From Novosphingobium kunmingense (GTDB taxonomy: Bacteria; Pseudomonadota; Alphaproteobacteria; Sphingomonadales; Sphingomonadaceae), in contig NZ_PHUF01000006.1 of assembly GCF_002813245.1 (NCBI RefSeq), positions 140,327 to 204,326 of the forward strand: a stretch of DNA of 64,000 bases. Direction: 5' to 3'. The position numbers and the translations under genes were made by a program. The notes beneath the pieces were generated by a model. The model worked only from the letters and a program-made list of their open reading frames with translations, did not search any database and had not been told where the DNA came from. Shown here in pieces: positions 1-8,304 of this stretch. Within the stretch, counting starts at the first letter, position 1, and each line of letters begins with the position of its first letter.

Positions 1-565
1 TCGGCAAATTGACCATGCCCTTGGCCCGGATTGCATTGTAGTTGCCGTAAGAGGCTTCACCAGACGCCTTGAAACCGGAAAGATCCGGCTTCGCAGTGAT
101 GATGTTGAACACGCCGGCCGTGGCGTTTCGCCCGAACAGGGTGCCTTGCGGTCCGCGCAGCACCTCGAGTCGTTCAATATCGTAGAATTCCGAATCAAAG
201 ATGCGACTGGCGATCAGCGGCATGTCATTGAAATGGATCGCGACGCCGGCATCGCCAGATGCGGCCACCACCGGGGAACCGATGCCACGGATAGTGATAT
301 TGGTCCCAGAGAAATTGCCATAGGTCAGCGTGGTGCTGGGCAAGGCAAGCTGCAGTTCTAACGGATTATCTATCTGTTGCCGCTCAAGGGAATCGTTCGA
401 AAACGCGGAGACTGCCACAGGAACATCCTGAAGTCGCTCGCTGGTACGTTGGGCCGTGACGATAATTTCATTGGGATCAGCCGGATCAGGCACCTCCTGC
501 GCATGCGCTGGCAACGCGATCGCCGCGCTGCAAACCGAAATCAACCAAGTCATCTTGCGACACAT
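1..565 (-). CDS. TonB-dependent receptor, N-terminal part (gene runs off the left edge)
   Basis: Outer-membrane receptor that would import a ligand (siderophore, vitamin or carbohydrate) using TonB energy. Reading leftwards from the ATG at 563-565, the protein begins with a signal peptide ending in LPAHAQE. A TonB-box-like EIIVTAQR follows at about residues 33-40. Then comes a plug domain with the family signatures NITIRGIG, IERLEVLRGPQGTLFGRNAT and GVFNIIT. A strong Shine-Dalgarno (AGGAGGG) sits about 6 bases upstream of the ATG. Only about 188 codons are in the window; family members usually have 700-900, so the beta-barrel lies outside. It diverges from a marR gene across a 232-bp gap, which suggests control by that regulator. 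The substrate cannot be told from this part. Family assignment is firm. Confidence 0.93.
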   Translation of the reverse strand, partial: MCRKMTWLISVCSAAIALPAHAQEVPDPADPNEIIVTAQRTSERLQDVPVAVSAFSNDSLERQQIDNPLELQLALPSTTLTYGNFSGTNITIRGIGSPVVAASGDAGVAIHFNDMPLIASRIFDSEFYDIERLEVLRGPQGTLFGRNATAGVFNIITAKPDLSGFKASGEASYGNYNAIRAKGMVNLP

Positions 566-797
566 GATCTCGCCCTCCTCTCCTAGGCCTTTTTGATTTT
601 GACATCCCCTCACCTCAACCGGCGGAGATGCATAAGGCATTGGTATATCACTGTATTAAAGTCTTTGCGCTTTGGAAAAGAACCCCCATTCGCAACCAAT
701 GCACGCACACCTTATCTTATGATCTCTTATCGTCAAGTATCATCCGTTTCAGCTTTTGCTGTTCAACCTACGCAACCCAAGCTAAACCTCTGACCCT

Positions 798-1244
798 ATG
801 CATGATCAGATTTCCCCTCTCGGCTTTGTCAGTGAACTCGACGAATTGGTCTTCCTCGTCGAGGAAGTCCCTCGCAAACTTCGCCGGGTATTCGACGCCT
901 CGAACGCCCGGCTCAGGTTAAACCGGTCGCAATGGCGTACACTTGCCTATATCTTCAGGACACCAGGCCTGACCCAGACCGAGCTAGCCAAATGTCTCGA
1001 ACTGGAACGTGCGAGCGTCGGTCATGTGATAGACCAGTTGGAAAAGGCGGATTTCGTCGAGCGCCGCGCTGTGGAAGGGAATCGCAGGGTGTGGACGTTG
1101 CACCTGCGCCCCAAAGCCATCGGTATCTTGCCTACCCTTAGGGTAGAGGCCGATTTGGTCTACAAACGGTTGCTCCAGGGAATATCGGTCGACGAGGTTG
1201 TCATTTGCAAGCGGCTATTGGCAGCGATGTCTGCAAATCTGTAG
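798..1244 (+). CDS. MarR-family transcriptional regulator
   Basis: A 148-residue winged-helix repressor of the usual MarR length. The central region shows the recognition part (LTQTELAKCLELERASVGHVIDQLEKADFVERR, about residues 56-88) followed by the wing (GNRRVWTLHL). MarR proteins bind palindromes as dimers and are released by small ligands. The gene diverges from the TonB receptor gene at 565, so control of that receptor is the simplest guess. The IS3 remnant starts about 30 bp after its stop, so anything that once lay downstream has been replaced. The start at 798 is the ATG that gives a normal N-terminal helix; the upstream signal is weak. Confidence 0.85.
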   Translation: MHDQISPLGFVSELDELVFLVEEVPRKLRRVFDASNARLRLNRSQWRTLAYIFRTPGLTQTELAKCLELERASVGHVIDQLEKADFVERRAVEGNRRVWTLHLRPKAIGILPTLRVEADLVYKRLLQGISVDEVVICKRLLAAMSANL

Positions 1245-1339
1245 AGTCTCACCTGGAGGTGACGATAAGCGGTGACGTGCTCCCCTTTTCTCCTCCACTC
1301 ATAAGTAGAGTCCGGGGTGGGCATGGTGCCCCTGCACTG

Positions 1340-2224
1340 CTACCCAACCTTGGACCGCACCGGTCTAGAGTTTTCCGCCTTGCCCGGGACCGGTGGGCTG
1401 GTGTCACCGGTCGGGTTTGCCAGCATGATCGGGGGGATATTCCCGATTGCGCTGTGCGGTCGCTCTTCGTTGTAGTGTCTACGCCAGCGGTCCAGCTTTT
1501 CGCAAGCATCTTCGAGCGACAGGAACCAGTGGGTGTTCACGCATTCGCTGCGCAGCTTGCTGTTGAACGCCTCGATGAACGCGTTGTCGGTCGGCTTGCC
1601 AGGCCGTGAGCAGTCGAGCGTGACGCCCCTCTGGTAAGCCCGTAGATCCATGTCCCGAGAGACGACCTCGCTGCCATTGTCGACCCGGATGGTCCGGGGA
1701 TATCCAACCATCCGGCATGTCCGATCGAGCGTCGCCACCACGTCCTCCCCGCGGTAGCTTAACCGCGCATCGATCACCGGCGAGAACCGGCTGAACGTGT
1801 CGACCACGGTCAGGATGCGCAGCTTGCGACCCGTCGCGAGCTGATCATGGACGAAGTCCATTGCCCACACATCGTTGTGCCGGACCGCCGGTGCACGATC
1901 CTCGCGCAGCTTCGCCTTGACTCGCCGCTTGGGCGTCTTGTGGCGCAGCTGCAGGCCCGACTCCCTGTAAAGCCGGTAGACCTTCTCCGCGTTCACCACC
2001 CAGCCTTCCCGGCGAAGAATGTGATAAACACGACGATCGCCGTAGCGGACATGCGTCTCACAGATGGTCTTGATGCGTTTTTTGAGTACGGTCGGATCGG
2101 TGCGGCGGGACTGGTAGTGGTAGCTCGACGTGTCGAACGGCAGGACCTTGCAAGCCCTTCGGATCGACACGCCCCAGTCCGTCAGCATCCCGCCGACCAG
2201 CTCGCGCTTCTGATCCGGCCTCAA
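1340..2224 (-). CDS. IS3-family transposase OrfB
   Basis: A 294-residue DDE integrase of the rve type that, when fused to OrfA by frameshifting, cuts and joins IS ends. An HTH_21-like region (VRYGDRRVYHILRREGW) is followed by the catalytic core. The three acidic residues are visible in VWAMDFVHD, TIRVDNGSE and DNAFIEAFNSK, so the active site is intact. The C-terminus carries the usual HYNEERPHSAIGN. The first codon shown is a TTG overlapping the orfA stop as TTGA, which fits expression by coupling or frameshifting rather than independent initiation. Because orfA is truncated, the protein is probably not productive. Confidence 0.85.
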   Translation of the reverse strand: MRPDQKRELVGGMLTDWGVSIRRACKVLPFDTSSYHYQSRRTDPTVLKKRIKTICETHVRYGDRRVYHILRREGWVVNAEKVYRLYRESGLQLRHKTPKRRVKAKLREDRAPAVRHNDVWAMDFVHDQLATGRKLRILTVVDTFSRFSPVIDARLSYRGEDVVATLDRTCRMVGYPRTIRVDNGSEVVSRDMDLRAYQRGVTLDCSRPGKPTDNAFIEAFNSKLRSECVNTHWFLSLEDACEKLDRWRRHYNEERPHSAIGNIPPIMLANPTGDTSPPVPGKAENSRPVRSKVG

Positions 2225-2359
2225 AGCTTTCGGCGGACGATATCCTGTAGCATCTCGCGGTCGAGCGTCAGGTCGGCGACGATCCTCTTCAGGCGACCGT
2301 TCTCCTCTTCCAGCTCACGCAGACGCCGCATCTCCGTTGGCAACAACCCTGCGTACTTC
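2221..2359 (-). pseudogene. IS3 OrfA, C-terminal fragment
   Basis: The last 45 or so codons of an IS3 OrfA. They encode the leucine-zipper part (LRELEEENGRLKRIVADLTLDREMLQ), which normally follows an HTH of about 50 residues. The HTH is missing because an IS66-type terminus begins at 2360 in the middle of the KYAG motif. The open frame continues into IS66 DNA, but that extension is not IS3-like. The fragment overlaps orfB by four bases, the normal arrangement. Confidence 0.75.
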
Positions 2360-2445
2360 GTAAGCGGGGCCACGACCCCACCTTGCGTGCCTGAAGCGCA
2401 GCGCCGAGTCTTCGCGCCCTGATCGGGCGGGAGTGCGCTGCTACT

Positions 2446-2901
2446 ATGATAATCTCGGGTGATGATACTGTGAGCAAGGGTGCGCAGCGGTTCGAGATGT
2501 TCACGGGCGCGGGCAAGCGGCGCGAGTGGCCGCCAGAGGTGAAGGCGTCGATTGTCGCCGAGCGCTATTCGGGCCGTGAAGGTGTCAGTGCCGTTGCTCG
2601 CCGGCATGGGCTCGATCCTTCGCAGGTTTCCGCATGGCGGAGGGAGCTGCGGAACCAACTCGAGGCGGCGGGCGTGGTTCTGCCGACGACGGAGCCGGAA
2701 GCGCCGTCATTTGTGCCTGCCATAGTCGAAGTGGCTCCTGCTGCTGAGCTTGTCCCGACAGTACGTCGTTCGAAGAAGCGACGGCGTTCGAAGGCAAGTG
2801 CGGTCGAGTTGGAGATTGACGGCGTGGCGGTAAAGATCAGCCGTGGCGCCGATGCGGGCGTGATTGTCGCGGTGATCGAAGCGCTCAAGGCGACACGATG
2901 A
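2446..2901 (+). CDS. tnpA: IS66-family accessory protein TnpA
   Basis: A 151-residue HTH protein of the IS66 Orf1 type. The helix-turn-helix is in the region EVKASIVAERYSGREGVSAVARRHGLDPSQVSAWRREL (about residues 27-64), followed by a basic linker (RRSKKRRRSK) and a C-terminal VELEIDGVAVKISRGADAGVIVAVIEAL segment typical of the family. It overlaps tnpB by ATGA at 2898-2901, so the two are translationally coupled. The protein is required with TnpB and TnpC for IS66 transposition in studied elements. The ATG at 2446 gives a slightly long N-terminus; a GTG at 2470 is an alternative. Confidence 0.85.
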   Translation: MIISGDDTVSKGAQRFEMFTGAGKRREWPPEVKASIVAERYSGREGVSAVARRHGLDPSQVSAWRRELRNQLEAAGVVLPTTEPEAPSFVPAIVEVAPAAELVPTVRRSKKRRRSKASAVELEIDGVAVKISRGADAGVIVAVIEALKATR

Positions 2902-3254
2902 TCGGACCCGGCGCTGGCGCGCGCGTGATGGTCGCAACGCGCCCGGTAGATTTCCGCAAGGGGCCTGACGCCTTGGCCGCTCTGGTCGGCGCCGAGTACG
3001 GCGGCGATCCTTATTCCGGCGTGATCTATGTCTTCCGGGCCAAGCGCAGCGACCGGATCAAGCTCGTCTGGTGGGACGGCACCGGGCTGCGCCTGATGGC
3101 CAAGAAGTTGGAGTCCGGCGGGTTCAAGTGGCCGGCGATCCAGGATGGTGTGATGCGGCTGACGGCAGCCCAACTGGATGCATTGCTCGAAGGTCTGGAC
3201 TGGCGCCGGGTGCATCGCGGACGCCGCCCGATCGCCCCGCAGATTGCCGGTTGA
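2898..3254 (+). CDS. tnpB: IS66-family accessory protein TnpB
   Basis: A 118-residue IS66 Orf2 protein of standard length (about 115 residues). It shows the family signature from VMVATRPVDFRKGPDALAALV through DPYSGVIYVFRAKRSDRIKLVWWDGTGLRL to LESGGFKWP. Its biochemical role is not settled in the family, but it is needed for transposition in studied elements. It is coupled to tnpA by the ATGA overlap and precedes tnpC by about 30 bp. The reading frame is intact even though the element as a whole is broken. Confidence 0.9.
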   Translation: MIGPGAGARVMVATRPVDFRKGPDALAALVGAEYGGDPYSGVIYVFRAKRSDRIKLVWWDGTGLRLMAKKLESGGFKWPAIQDGVMRLTAAQLDALLEGLDWRRVHRGRRPIAPQIAG

Positions 3255-3285
3255 CGGGGCCTCGCGCTGCTGATTCATTGCTACC

Positions 3286-4401
3286 ATGCTCATGGAAGCG
3301 GACCTTCCCAACGATGTCGAAGCGCTCCGCGCGCTCGTCCTTGAGCAGTCCCGCACACTGGCAACAGAACGCGCGGCAAGGGCCGATCTTGCGCTCACCA
3401 AGGACGAGGCCGATGCAGAGATCGAGCGGCTGCAGTCGATCATCGATGCCTTCAAGCGCCACCGTTTCGGGCGCAAGTCCGAGCAGCTTCAGCTTGGCCT
3501 TGAGGATATCGAGACGGCACTGGGCCAAGCCCGCGCCGCACGCGAGGCGGTGACGGCGAAGGCCGGAGGTGACCGCCCGCGCAAGGCCAACCGCGGCGCT
3601 CTGCCGGCGCATCTTGAGCGGATCGAGCAGATTGTCGACGTGGATGATCGGGCTTGCCCCTGCTGTGGCGGCGCACTCCACCAGATCGGCGAGGACGTGG
3701 CCGAGCGCCTCGATGTCGTGCCCACCACCTTCCGCGTGCTGGTCACGCGCCGCCCGCGTTATGGCTGCCGCTCTTGCGAGAGTGCGATCGTCCAGGCACC
3801 GGTGCCCGCGAGGATCGTCGAGGGTGGCATTCCGACCGAGGCGCTGATCGCGCAGGTGCTGGTCGCCAAGTACGCCGACCATGTTCCGCTTTACCGCCAA
3901 GCTCAGATTTACGCCCGTCAGGATATCCAGCTCGACCGCTCAACCCTTGCCGATTGGGTTGGCCGGGCGGCATGGTACCTGCGCCCTTTGCGTGATCGCA
4001 TCCTCGAAGAGTTGCGACGATCCCAGCGGTTGTTCGCTGACGAGACGACCGCCCCGGTGCTCGATCCCGGGCGGGGTCGGACCAAGACCGGCCAGCTTTG
4101 GGCCTATGCCCGCGACGATCGACCATGGGGCGGCGATGATCCACCGCTGGTGGCCTACGTTTATGCTCCCGATCGCAAGAGTGAGCGCGCCGAAGCGCGC
4201 CTGGGAAGCTATTCCGGCATCCTGCAGGTCGACGGCTACAGCGGCTATGCCGCGCTCGCCAGGCGTAGTCAGCAGTTCAGCCTCGCCTTCTGCTGGTCGC
4301 ATGTTCGGCGCAAGTTCTACGAACTGGCCGATAGCTCGCCGGTCGCGACCGACGTCCTACGCAGGATCGCCAGTAGCCATCCGGTGAAGGCCGCAAGGTA
4401 G
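3286..4401 (+). pseudogene. tnpC: IS66-family transposase TnpC, truncated
   Basis: An IS66 DDE transposase cut short. The N-terminal coiled-coil and zf-IS66 region (CPCCGGALHQIGEDVAERLDV) are present, with the start of the transposase core up to FCWSHVRRKFYEL. The frame leaves the family at RIA near 4372, exactly where another IS66-type terminus begins, and ends 10 codons later at 4401. Family members have 500 or more residues, so roughly the last 150 are missing, including the final catalytic acid. The product (371 residues) should be inactive. Confidence 0.85.
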
Positions 4402-4406
4402 TTTGA

Positions 4407-4629
4407 TCAGGCGGCGATAGCGGTGCGTCGTGACTGCCAGTTCCATGGCATCAGTTCGTTGAGCCGATTGATGGGATGGTCGGCGATACGAGCGAGGATA
4501 TCGGCCAGCCAGGCCTGCGGATCGACGTCGTTGAGGCGGGCGGTCTGGATCAGGGAGTAGAGGACGGCCGCGCGCTGGCCCCCGCGATCGGATCCGCAGA
4601 ACAGCCAGGCCTTCCGGCCAAGGGGCACG
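4407..4629 (-). pseudogene. IS66 TnpC C-terminal fragment, inverted
   Basis: On the minus strand this stretch encodes the C-terminus of a different IS66 transposase: LGRKAWLFCGSD near 4620, then AVLYSLIQTARLNDVDP, and finally the typical ending NELMPWNWQSRR before a stop at 4407. The terminus GTAGCCATCCGGTG at 4373 is its right end. The fragment lies inside the plus-strand tnpC region, so it arrived by insertion or recombination. The upstream part of the gene is absent. The 4629 boundary is approximate. Confidence 0.7.
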
Positions 4630-4835
4630 CAGCAAACTGGGCGGCGATCGCCTCGCTGGTCGAAACCTGCAAGATGCTGGACGTCGAGCCCTACGCCTAC
4701 CTCTCCGACGTGCTCGCCCGGATCATCACCCGCTCCGACACTGATCCGATCGACGGCCTGCTTCCATACAACTGGGTCGATACAAACGCCGGGCAAATCG
4801 TGTTCGAAATGAGCAACATCGCCACCGCTGCGTAA
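4626..4835 (+). pseudogene. IS66 TnpC C-terminal fragment, plus strand
   Basis: A third transposase tail: HAANWAAIASLVETCKMLD, then EPYAYLSDVLARI and DGLLPYNW, all signatures of the last 60 residues of IS66 TnpC. It is followed by about 70 bp to the IS66-type right end at 4905. It may be the remains of the 3' end of the tnpC that starts at 3286, joined after a deletion, or another copy. No start is present. Confidence 0.65.
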
Positions 4836-4981
4836 TCGCCGAAATTAAATCGACAAAACCCGCCACTGCGGCTCCGACGTCTCGTGGGGGATTTTTACCG
4901 CTTACTCCCTGATCCACGTACCACGTGAATCAAGAAAATCGCCCGGAATCAATATGCTCGTTGAGTTTTGACCCTAATAAA

Positions 4982-5428
4982 TCATGAAATTCCCGGAATC
5001 ATGTACAACTTTTCAACTCCGAAATCATTTAACTCGTTCATTAACAACATGGCTTCACTTTTTTGCCAGCCCTTGTTAATAGAGATTGTAATTACAAGAA
5101 ATATTTTTACAAATTCATTCAGATAAGAATAGTCAGATAGTCCCCCACTCGACCAATAAAAAATTAATCCATATTCTACATTTGCAAAGTGCCAGGCGAT
5201 ATATTCTACCTCAACCCAGTCCTCAAGCAATTTTTCATCTCTCAACTTATTGAGCCATATTGAAGTATTTCCGATAGCCATATCCTGCAATGTTTTCCGC
5301 AATTCAGAAGAAGCCGGCGTTGAAAAATAGATAGAAGAAATAGATTTTTCATAATTTTTTGATTTAATATTACCTTTATTGATCTGCCCCCTTCTGAGTG
5401 GCCCAATTTCTATTTTAGAATTGGCCAC
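4982..5428 (-). CDS. AT-rich orphan ORF, 5' end replaced by an IS3 terminus
   Basis: A 148-codon frame of strikingly low GC content in an otherwise GC-rich window, so it was acquired from elsewhere. I do not recognise the family. The protein is rich in aromatic and acidic residues (EVEYIAWHFANVEYGLIFYW) with a hydrophobic strand (EFVKIFLVITISI), and looks like a compact soluble domain. The first 16 or so codons lie inside the terminus of the IS3 element that begins at 5380, so the native start has been lost and the apparent ATG at 5428 belongs to the IS. It could be a fragment of an immunity or cargo protein, but nothing proves it. Confidence 0.45.
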   Translation of the reverse strand: MANSKIEIGPLRRGQINKGNIKSKNYEKSISSIYFSTPASSELRKTLQDMAIGNTSIWLNKLRDEKLLEDWVEVEYIAWHFANVEYGLIFYWSSGGLSDYSYLNEFVKIFLVITISINKGWQKSEAMLLMNELNDFGVEKLYMIPGIS

Positions 5429-5442
5429 GAAGGAGGAATGGA

Positions 5443-5718
5443 ATGGCGAGGAAGCACAAGCCGGAGGAGATCATCGGCAAGCTGCGTGAGGCGGAGATCG
5501 TGCTGGCGCAGGGCGGAACGGTTGCCGATGCGTGTCGCCGGATCGGCGTCACCGAGCAGAGCTACTACCGCTGGCGCAAGGAGTATGGTGGCCTGAAGAT
5601 GGATCAGGCCCGGCGGATGAAAGAGCTGGAGAAGGAGAACGCCCGGCTGCGTCGGGCGGTATCGGACCTGACGCTGGACAAGCTGATCCTGCAGGAGGCT
5701 GCGCGGGGAAACTTCTGA
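5443..5718 (+). CDS. IS3-family transposase OrfA
   Basis: A 91-residue HTH_Tnp_1 protein of normal length. The HTH lies in EEIIGKLREAEIVLAQGGTVADACRRIGVTEQSYYRWRKEYGGL (about residues 6-49). A leucine-zipper region (MKELEKENARLRRAVSDLTLDKLILQEA) follows and mediates assembly with the OrfAB product. A good Shine-Dalgarno (AAGGAGG) precedes the ATG. It binds IS ends. The downstream orfB is split, so this copy is not autonomous. Confidence 0.92.
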   Translation: MARKHKPEEIIGKLREAEIVLAQGGTVADACRRIGVTEQSYYRWRKEYGGLKMDQARRMKELEKENARLRRAVSDLTLDKLILQEAARGNF

Positions 5719-6278
5719 GCCCCGCGCGCCGACGGCGCTGTATCGATCATATCCGGGGCATGATGCCGGTGTCCGAGCGGCGGGTCTGCCGCGTGCTCGG
5801 ACAGCATCGATCGACACAGCGCAAGACGCCGCGAGGGGCAGATGACGAGGCTGCACTGACCGAGGACATCATCGCGCTTGCCAGGCAATACGGTCGCTAC
5901 GGCTATCGCCGGGTAACGGCCATGCTGCGCGATGCCGGCTGGCATGTGAACCGCAAGCGGGTGGAACGCATCTGGCGACGTGAGGGGCTCAAGGTGCCGC
6001 AAAAGCAACCGAAGCGAGGAAGGCTTTGGCTCAACGACGGATCATGCATCCGACTGCGGCCCGAGTATCCGGGGCACGTGTGGTCCTACGACTTCGTCGA
6101 AGGGCGCACACACGACGGTCGCAAGTTCCGCATCTTGTCGATCATCGATGAAGCCAGCAGGGAATGCCTTGCGCTGCCGGTTGCGCGGCGACTTCGCAGC
6201 GAGGATGTGCTCGCGGCACTGGCCGAGCTGTTCGTCACCCGTGGGCCGCCAGCGCACATACGGTCAGACAACGTCCTA

Positions 6279-7927
6279 GGTTGGGAAGCAGCGGCGGGAA
6301 AAGGCCAGCAGGTCTCGTTGCGCCGATAGCTGTCGGCGCAGATGGTGTTGTGATCCAGATGGCTTCCATCGTCAAGGAATGCGCTCTCGGCCATAGCAAA
6401 CACAGGATCCAGCGGCCGTGCCGGTCGTGGTCCTCACCGTCCTTAAAATGAGATGCGGATGCCAGATGGAAGGCCCGAACATTATCTACAGGGTCGCTAT
6501 TGCGCCCTCACGGCACAGCAGAGAGGGGTCCTTCCATCTGGTGTCCGCCCGCTCAAGGAACGGGCGGTACTCGGTTCCCGTCTTGATGACAGCGTGTGCA
6601 ACGCGCGCCATCTTGGCGGTCAGAGCGGTCATCGCTTTGCGGCGGCGATCAGGGTCGTTGGGATGTCCTTCCATGTAGCGACCGAGCTTGTCGCGGAAGC
6701 TGTTGTCGCGCTGGCGCGCAGCAACCTGTGCAGCCATCCAAAAGGTACGACGCAGCCGGGCGTTGCCATACTTCGAGAGCTTGGTTCGCCCGCGGAAGGT
6801 GCCCGACTGGCAGGTCGCGAGATCAAGCCCGCAGAACTTGAGGAACTGGCGGTGGTGGGCGAACCGGCGAAGATCGCCAGCCTCGGCGAGGATGGTCAGC
6901 GCGTTGATCGGCCCGATCCCGGGTATCATGCGCAAGAGTTGATAATCGCGGTTCTCGCTCAGCAGGTCATGGGCGGTCCGCTCGATCTCGTCGCGTTGCC
7001 GGATCAGGCTGCGTGCTTGAGCTATGACCATACGGAACATGGTGATCGCGACGGAGTCCTCGGCGACTGGCAGCGCTACCGAGGCGCAGGCCGTCTCGTA
7101 GATGTCGTTGATTAGCCTGGCTTTGGAGACCTTGCGGCCCACTAATGACCATGCCTCGCGAGTGAATGCCTCCTGGCCAATCACCGTCATGCTGGCTGGC
7201 GTGGGGAAGCGCTCGAGCAAGGCCAGGAACCAGTCGGATCGGCTGTTGCCAGCGAAGCGCTCGATCTCCGGAAAGTACAGCGGCAGGTAGTGCGTCAATA
7301 TCCTGTGCCAGGTCTGAGTCTTGGCCTTCGAGATCGCTTCGTGGGTCTTCGACATCTCCTGCAGATCGTTGATGCCGGCGGCGAGCGGATCGACGTAGCG
7401 CTGGGTGGCGCCGATGCGCAGCATGTGCAGGATCACCTGGGCGTCCTTGGAGTCATTCTTGTCCCAGCCATTGTGCAACGCCTCGCGGGTGCGAGCCAGG
7501 GCAACCGATGAGATCAGGCGCAGCTCTAAACCCGCAGTCAGCAGTCGGTGCGCCAAGGTACGATGGTAATTACCAGTGGCTTCGAAGCCGACGATGATCG
7601 GACGCCCGATATCTCCGAGATCGGTGGCGAGGCGATCGTAATCCGCCTTGGTCGCCATCACCGTCATGCGACGTCGACGTCCGCTTTCCGGACGTTCGAT
7701 CAGCACCTCCTGACGGTGCTTGGACATATCAATGGCTACCAGCACGGCGTCGGCGGGAGTAGAGCTACGCTTGGTCATGGTCGGTCAGTCTCCAAAGTGT
7801 TGAGTCGACAACTTCACTTTAGAGACCTGCTGGCCGATCATGGCCGCCTTGATGAAGCCTGCGGGCGCTACGCGCCCTTGTCTTCATCAAGGCATCGCGG
7901 CCCTTCAGGGGGCCGCTTCCCAATGTG
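6279..7927 (-). mobile_element. IS110-family element, IS1111-like, inserted in IS3 orfB
   Basis: The boundaries are set by where the host IS3 orfB reading stops and resumes. The single transposase gene is on the minus strand. A perfect 14-bp inverted repeat (GGCCAGCAGGTCTC at 6303-6316, GAGACCTGCTGGCC at 7822-7835) lies inside the ends, as in the IS1111 subgroup, which has subterminal repeats. A 9-bp inverted match TTGGGAAGC lies closer to both ends. No target duplication is seen, as is common for the family. Exact ends may be off by a few bases. Confidence 0.8.
6486..7778 (-). CDS. IS110-family transposase
   Basis: A 430-residue DEDD transposase. The N-terminal RuvC-like domain starts VLVAIDMSKHRQEVLI and contains GFEATGNYHR (about residues 62-71) and KNDSKDAQ. 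The C-terminal Transposase_20 domain contains LLRMIPGIGPINALTILAEAGD and FCGLDLA, with the conserved serine region SGTFRGRTKLSKYGNARLRR. Length and domain order are normal and the frame is intact. In this family the enzyme works with a structured RNA from the element end. It is the only apparently complete transposase gene in an intact element here, so this IS may still move. Confidence 0.92.
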   Translation of the reverse strand: MTKRSSTPADAVLVAIDMSKHRQEVLIERPESGRRRRMTVMATKADYDRLATDLGDIGRPIIVGFEATGNYHRTLAHRLLTAGLELRLISSVALARTREALHNGWDKNDSKDAQVILHMLRIGATQRYVDPLAAGINDLQEMSKTHEAISKAKTQTWHRILTHYLPLYFPEIERFAGNSRSDWFLALLERFPTPASMTVIGQEAFTREAWSLVGRKVSKARLINDIYETACASVALPVAEDSVAITMFRMVIAQARSLIRQRDEIERTAHDLLSENRDYQLLRMIPGIGPINALTILAEAGDLRRFAHHRQFLKFCGLDLATCQSGTFRGRTKLSKYGNARLRRTFWMAAQVAARQRDNSFRDKLGRYMEGHPNDPDRRRKAMTALTAKMARVAHAVIKTGTEYRPFLERADTRWKDPSLLCREGAIATL

Positions 7928-8304
7928 CTACGGCCCCGAGTTCATCGCCAACGCCGTTCAGGAATGGCTGGCGAAGATCGGCGTGAAGACGCTTTACATC
8001 ACACCCGGCAGTCCGTGGGAGAATGGCTACTGCGAGTCCTTCAACGGCTCGATGCGTGATGAACTGCTGAACGGGGAGATCTTCTACACTCTGGCTGAGG
8101 CCCGGATCCTGATCGAAGCCTGGCGAAGGCATTACAACACCGTTAGGCCGCATAGCTCGTTGGGATATCGTCCACCGGCCCCGGAAACGGCGACGCCGCC
8201 ATGGCTGCCCTCCGGTTCCGCTTTGCTCCACCTGCGGCCAGCCATGGCGCCGGAGGCAGTTTTACACTAACAATCCACACGGACCACTCAGTGGGGGCCC
8301 GTCA

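Larger units (their letters stand above)
1273..2359 (-). mobile_element. IS3-family insertion sequence remnant, cut by an IS66-type element
   Basis: One end is seen at 1273, where the sequence TGACGTGCTCCCC has the TG..CCCC form of IS3 termini. The element is read on the minus strand: an intact orfB (1340-2224) preceded by the last part of orfA (2221-2359). The orfA reading frame stops being IS3-like at the GTAAGCGG terminus at 2360, which is the start of an IS66-type element. The rest of orfA and the other terminus are not found in the window, so this copy is dead. The left boundary is judged from one terminus only. Confidence 0.75.
2360..4905 (+). mobile_element. IS66-family element, itself rearranged by other IS66 fragments
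   Basis: The left end is GTAAGCGGGGCC at 2360 and the right end is the inverse ACCGCTTAC ending at 4905, the terminal form of IS66 elements. Inside are tnpA, tnpB and tnpC in the usual order on the plus strand. tnpC is broken at about 4372 by a second IS66-type terminus (GTAGCCATCCGGTG at 4373) followed by an inverted tnpC 3' fragment. A third plus-strand tnpC 3' fragment then reaches the right end. The eight-base flanks (cgtacttc at 2352-2359, tccctgat at 4906-4913) do not match, so the two ends do not come from one simple insertion. Confidence 0.7.
5719..8270 (+). pseudogene. IS3-family transposase OrfB, split by the IS110-type element
   Basis: The left half (5719-6278) carries the HTH_21 region (YGRYGYRRVTAMLRDAGW) and the first two catalytic acids (VWSYDFVEG and HIRSDN). 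The right half (about 7928-8270) carries GPEFIANAVQEWL, the third acid in NGYCESFNGSMRDEL, and the C-terminal HYNTVRPHSSLGYRPP. Together they form one complete rve-type DDE transposase. The intervening 1.6 kb is the IS110-type element. The protein cannot be made from this locus unless that element excises. Confidence 0.85.
5380..8304 (+). mobile_element. IS3-family element interrupted by an IS110-type element
   Basis: The left terminus TGATCTGCCCCCTTCTGAGTGG at 5380 and the inverse right terminus ending CCACTCAGTGGGGGCCCGTCA at 8304 form imperfect inverted repeats. orfA is intact. orfB is interrupted after the SDN motif near 6278 and resumes at GPEFIAN near 7928. Removing 6279-7927 restores a continuous IS3. 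The three bases flanking the termini (tat and aga) differ, so no target duplication is visible, and the surroundings have probably been rearranged since insertion. Confidence 0.85.

Noticed and set aside
146..586. Small plus-strand frames at the left edge
   Set aside because: They are antisense to the TonB-dependent receptor, which has a signal peptide and plug-domain motifs.
2221..2658. Full 145-codon version of IS3 OrfA
   Set aside because: Only the last 45 or so codons are IS3-like; the upstream part is IS66 DNA read in reverse, including its terminus at 2360.
3124..3900. Minus-strand frame opposite IS66 tnpB/tnpC
   Set aside because: Antisense to recognised transposase genes.
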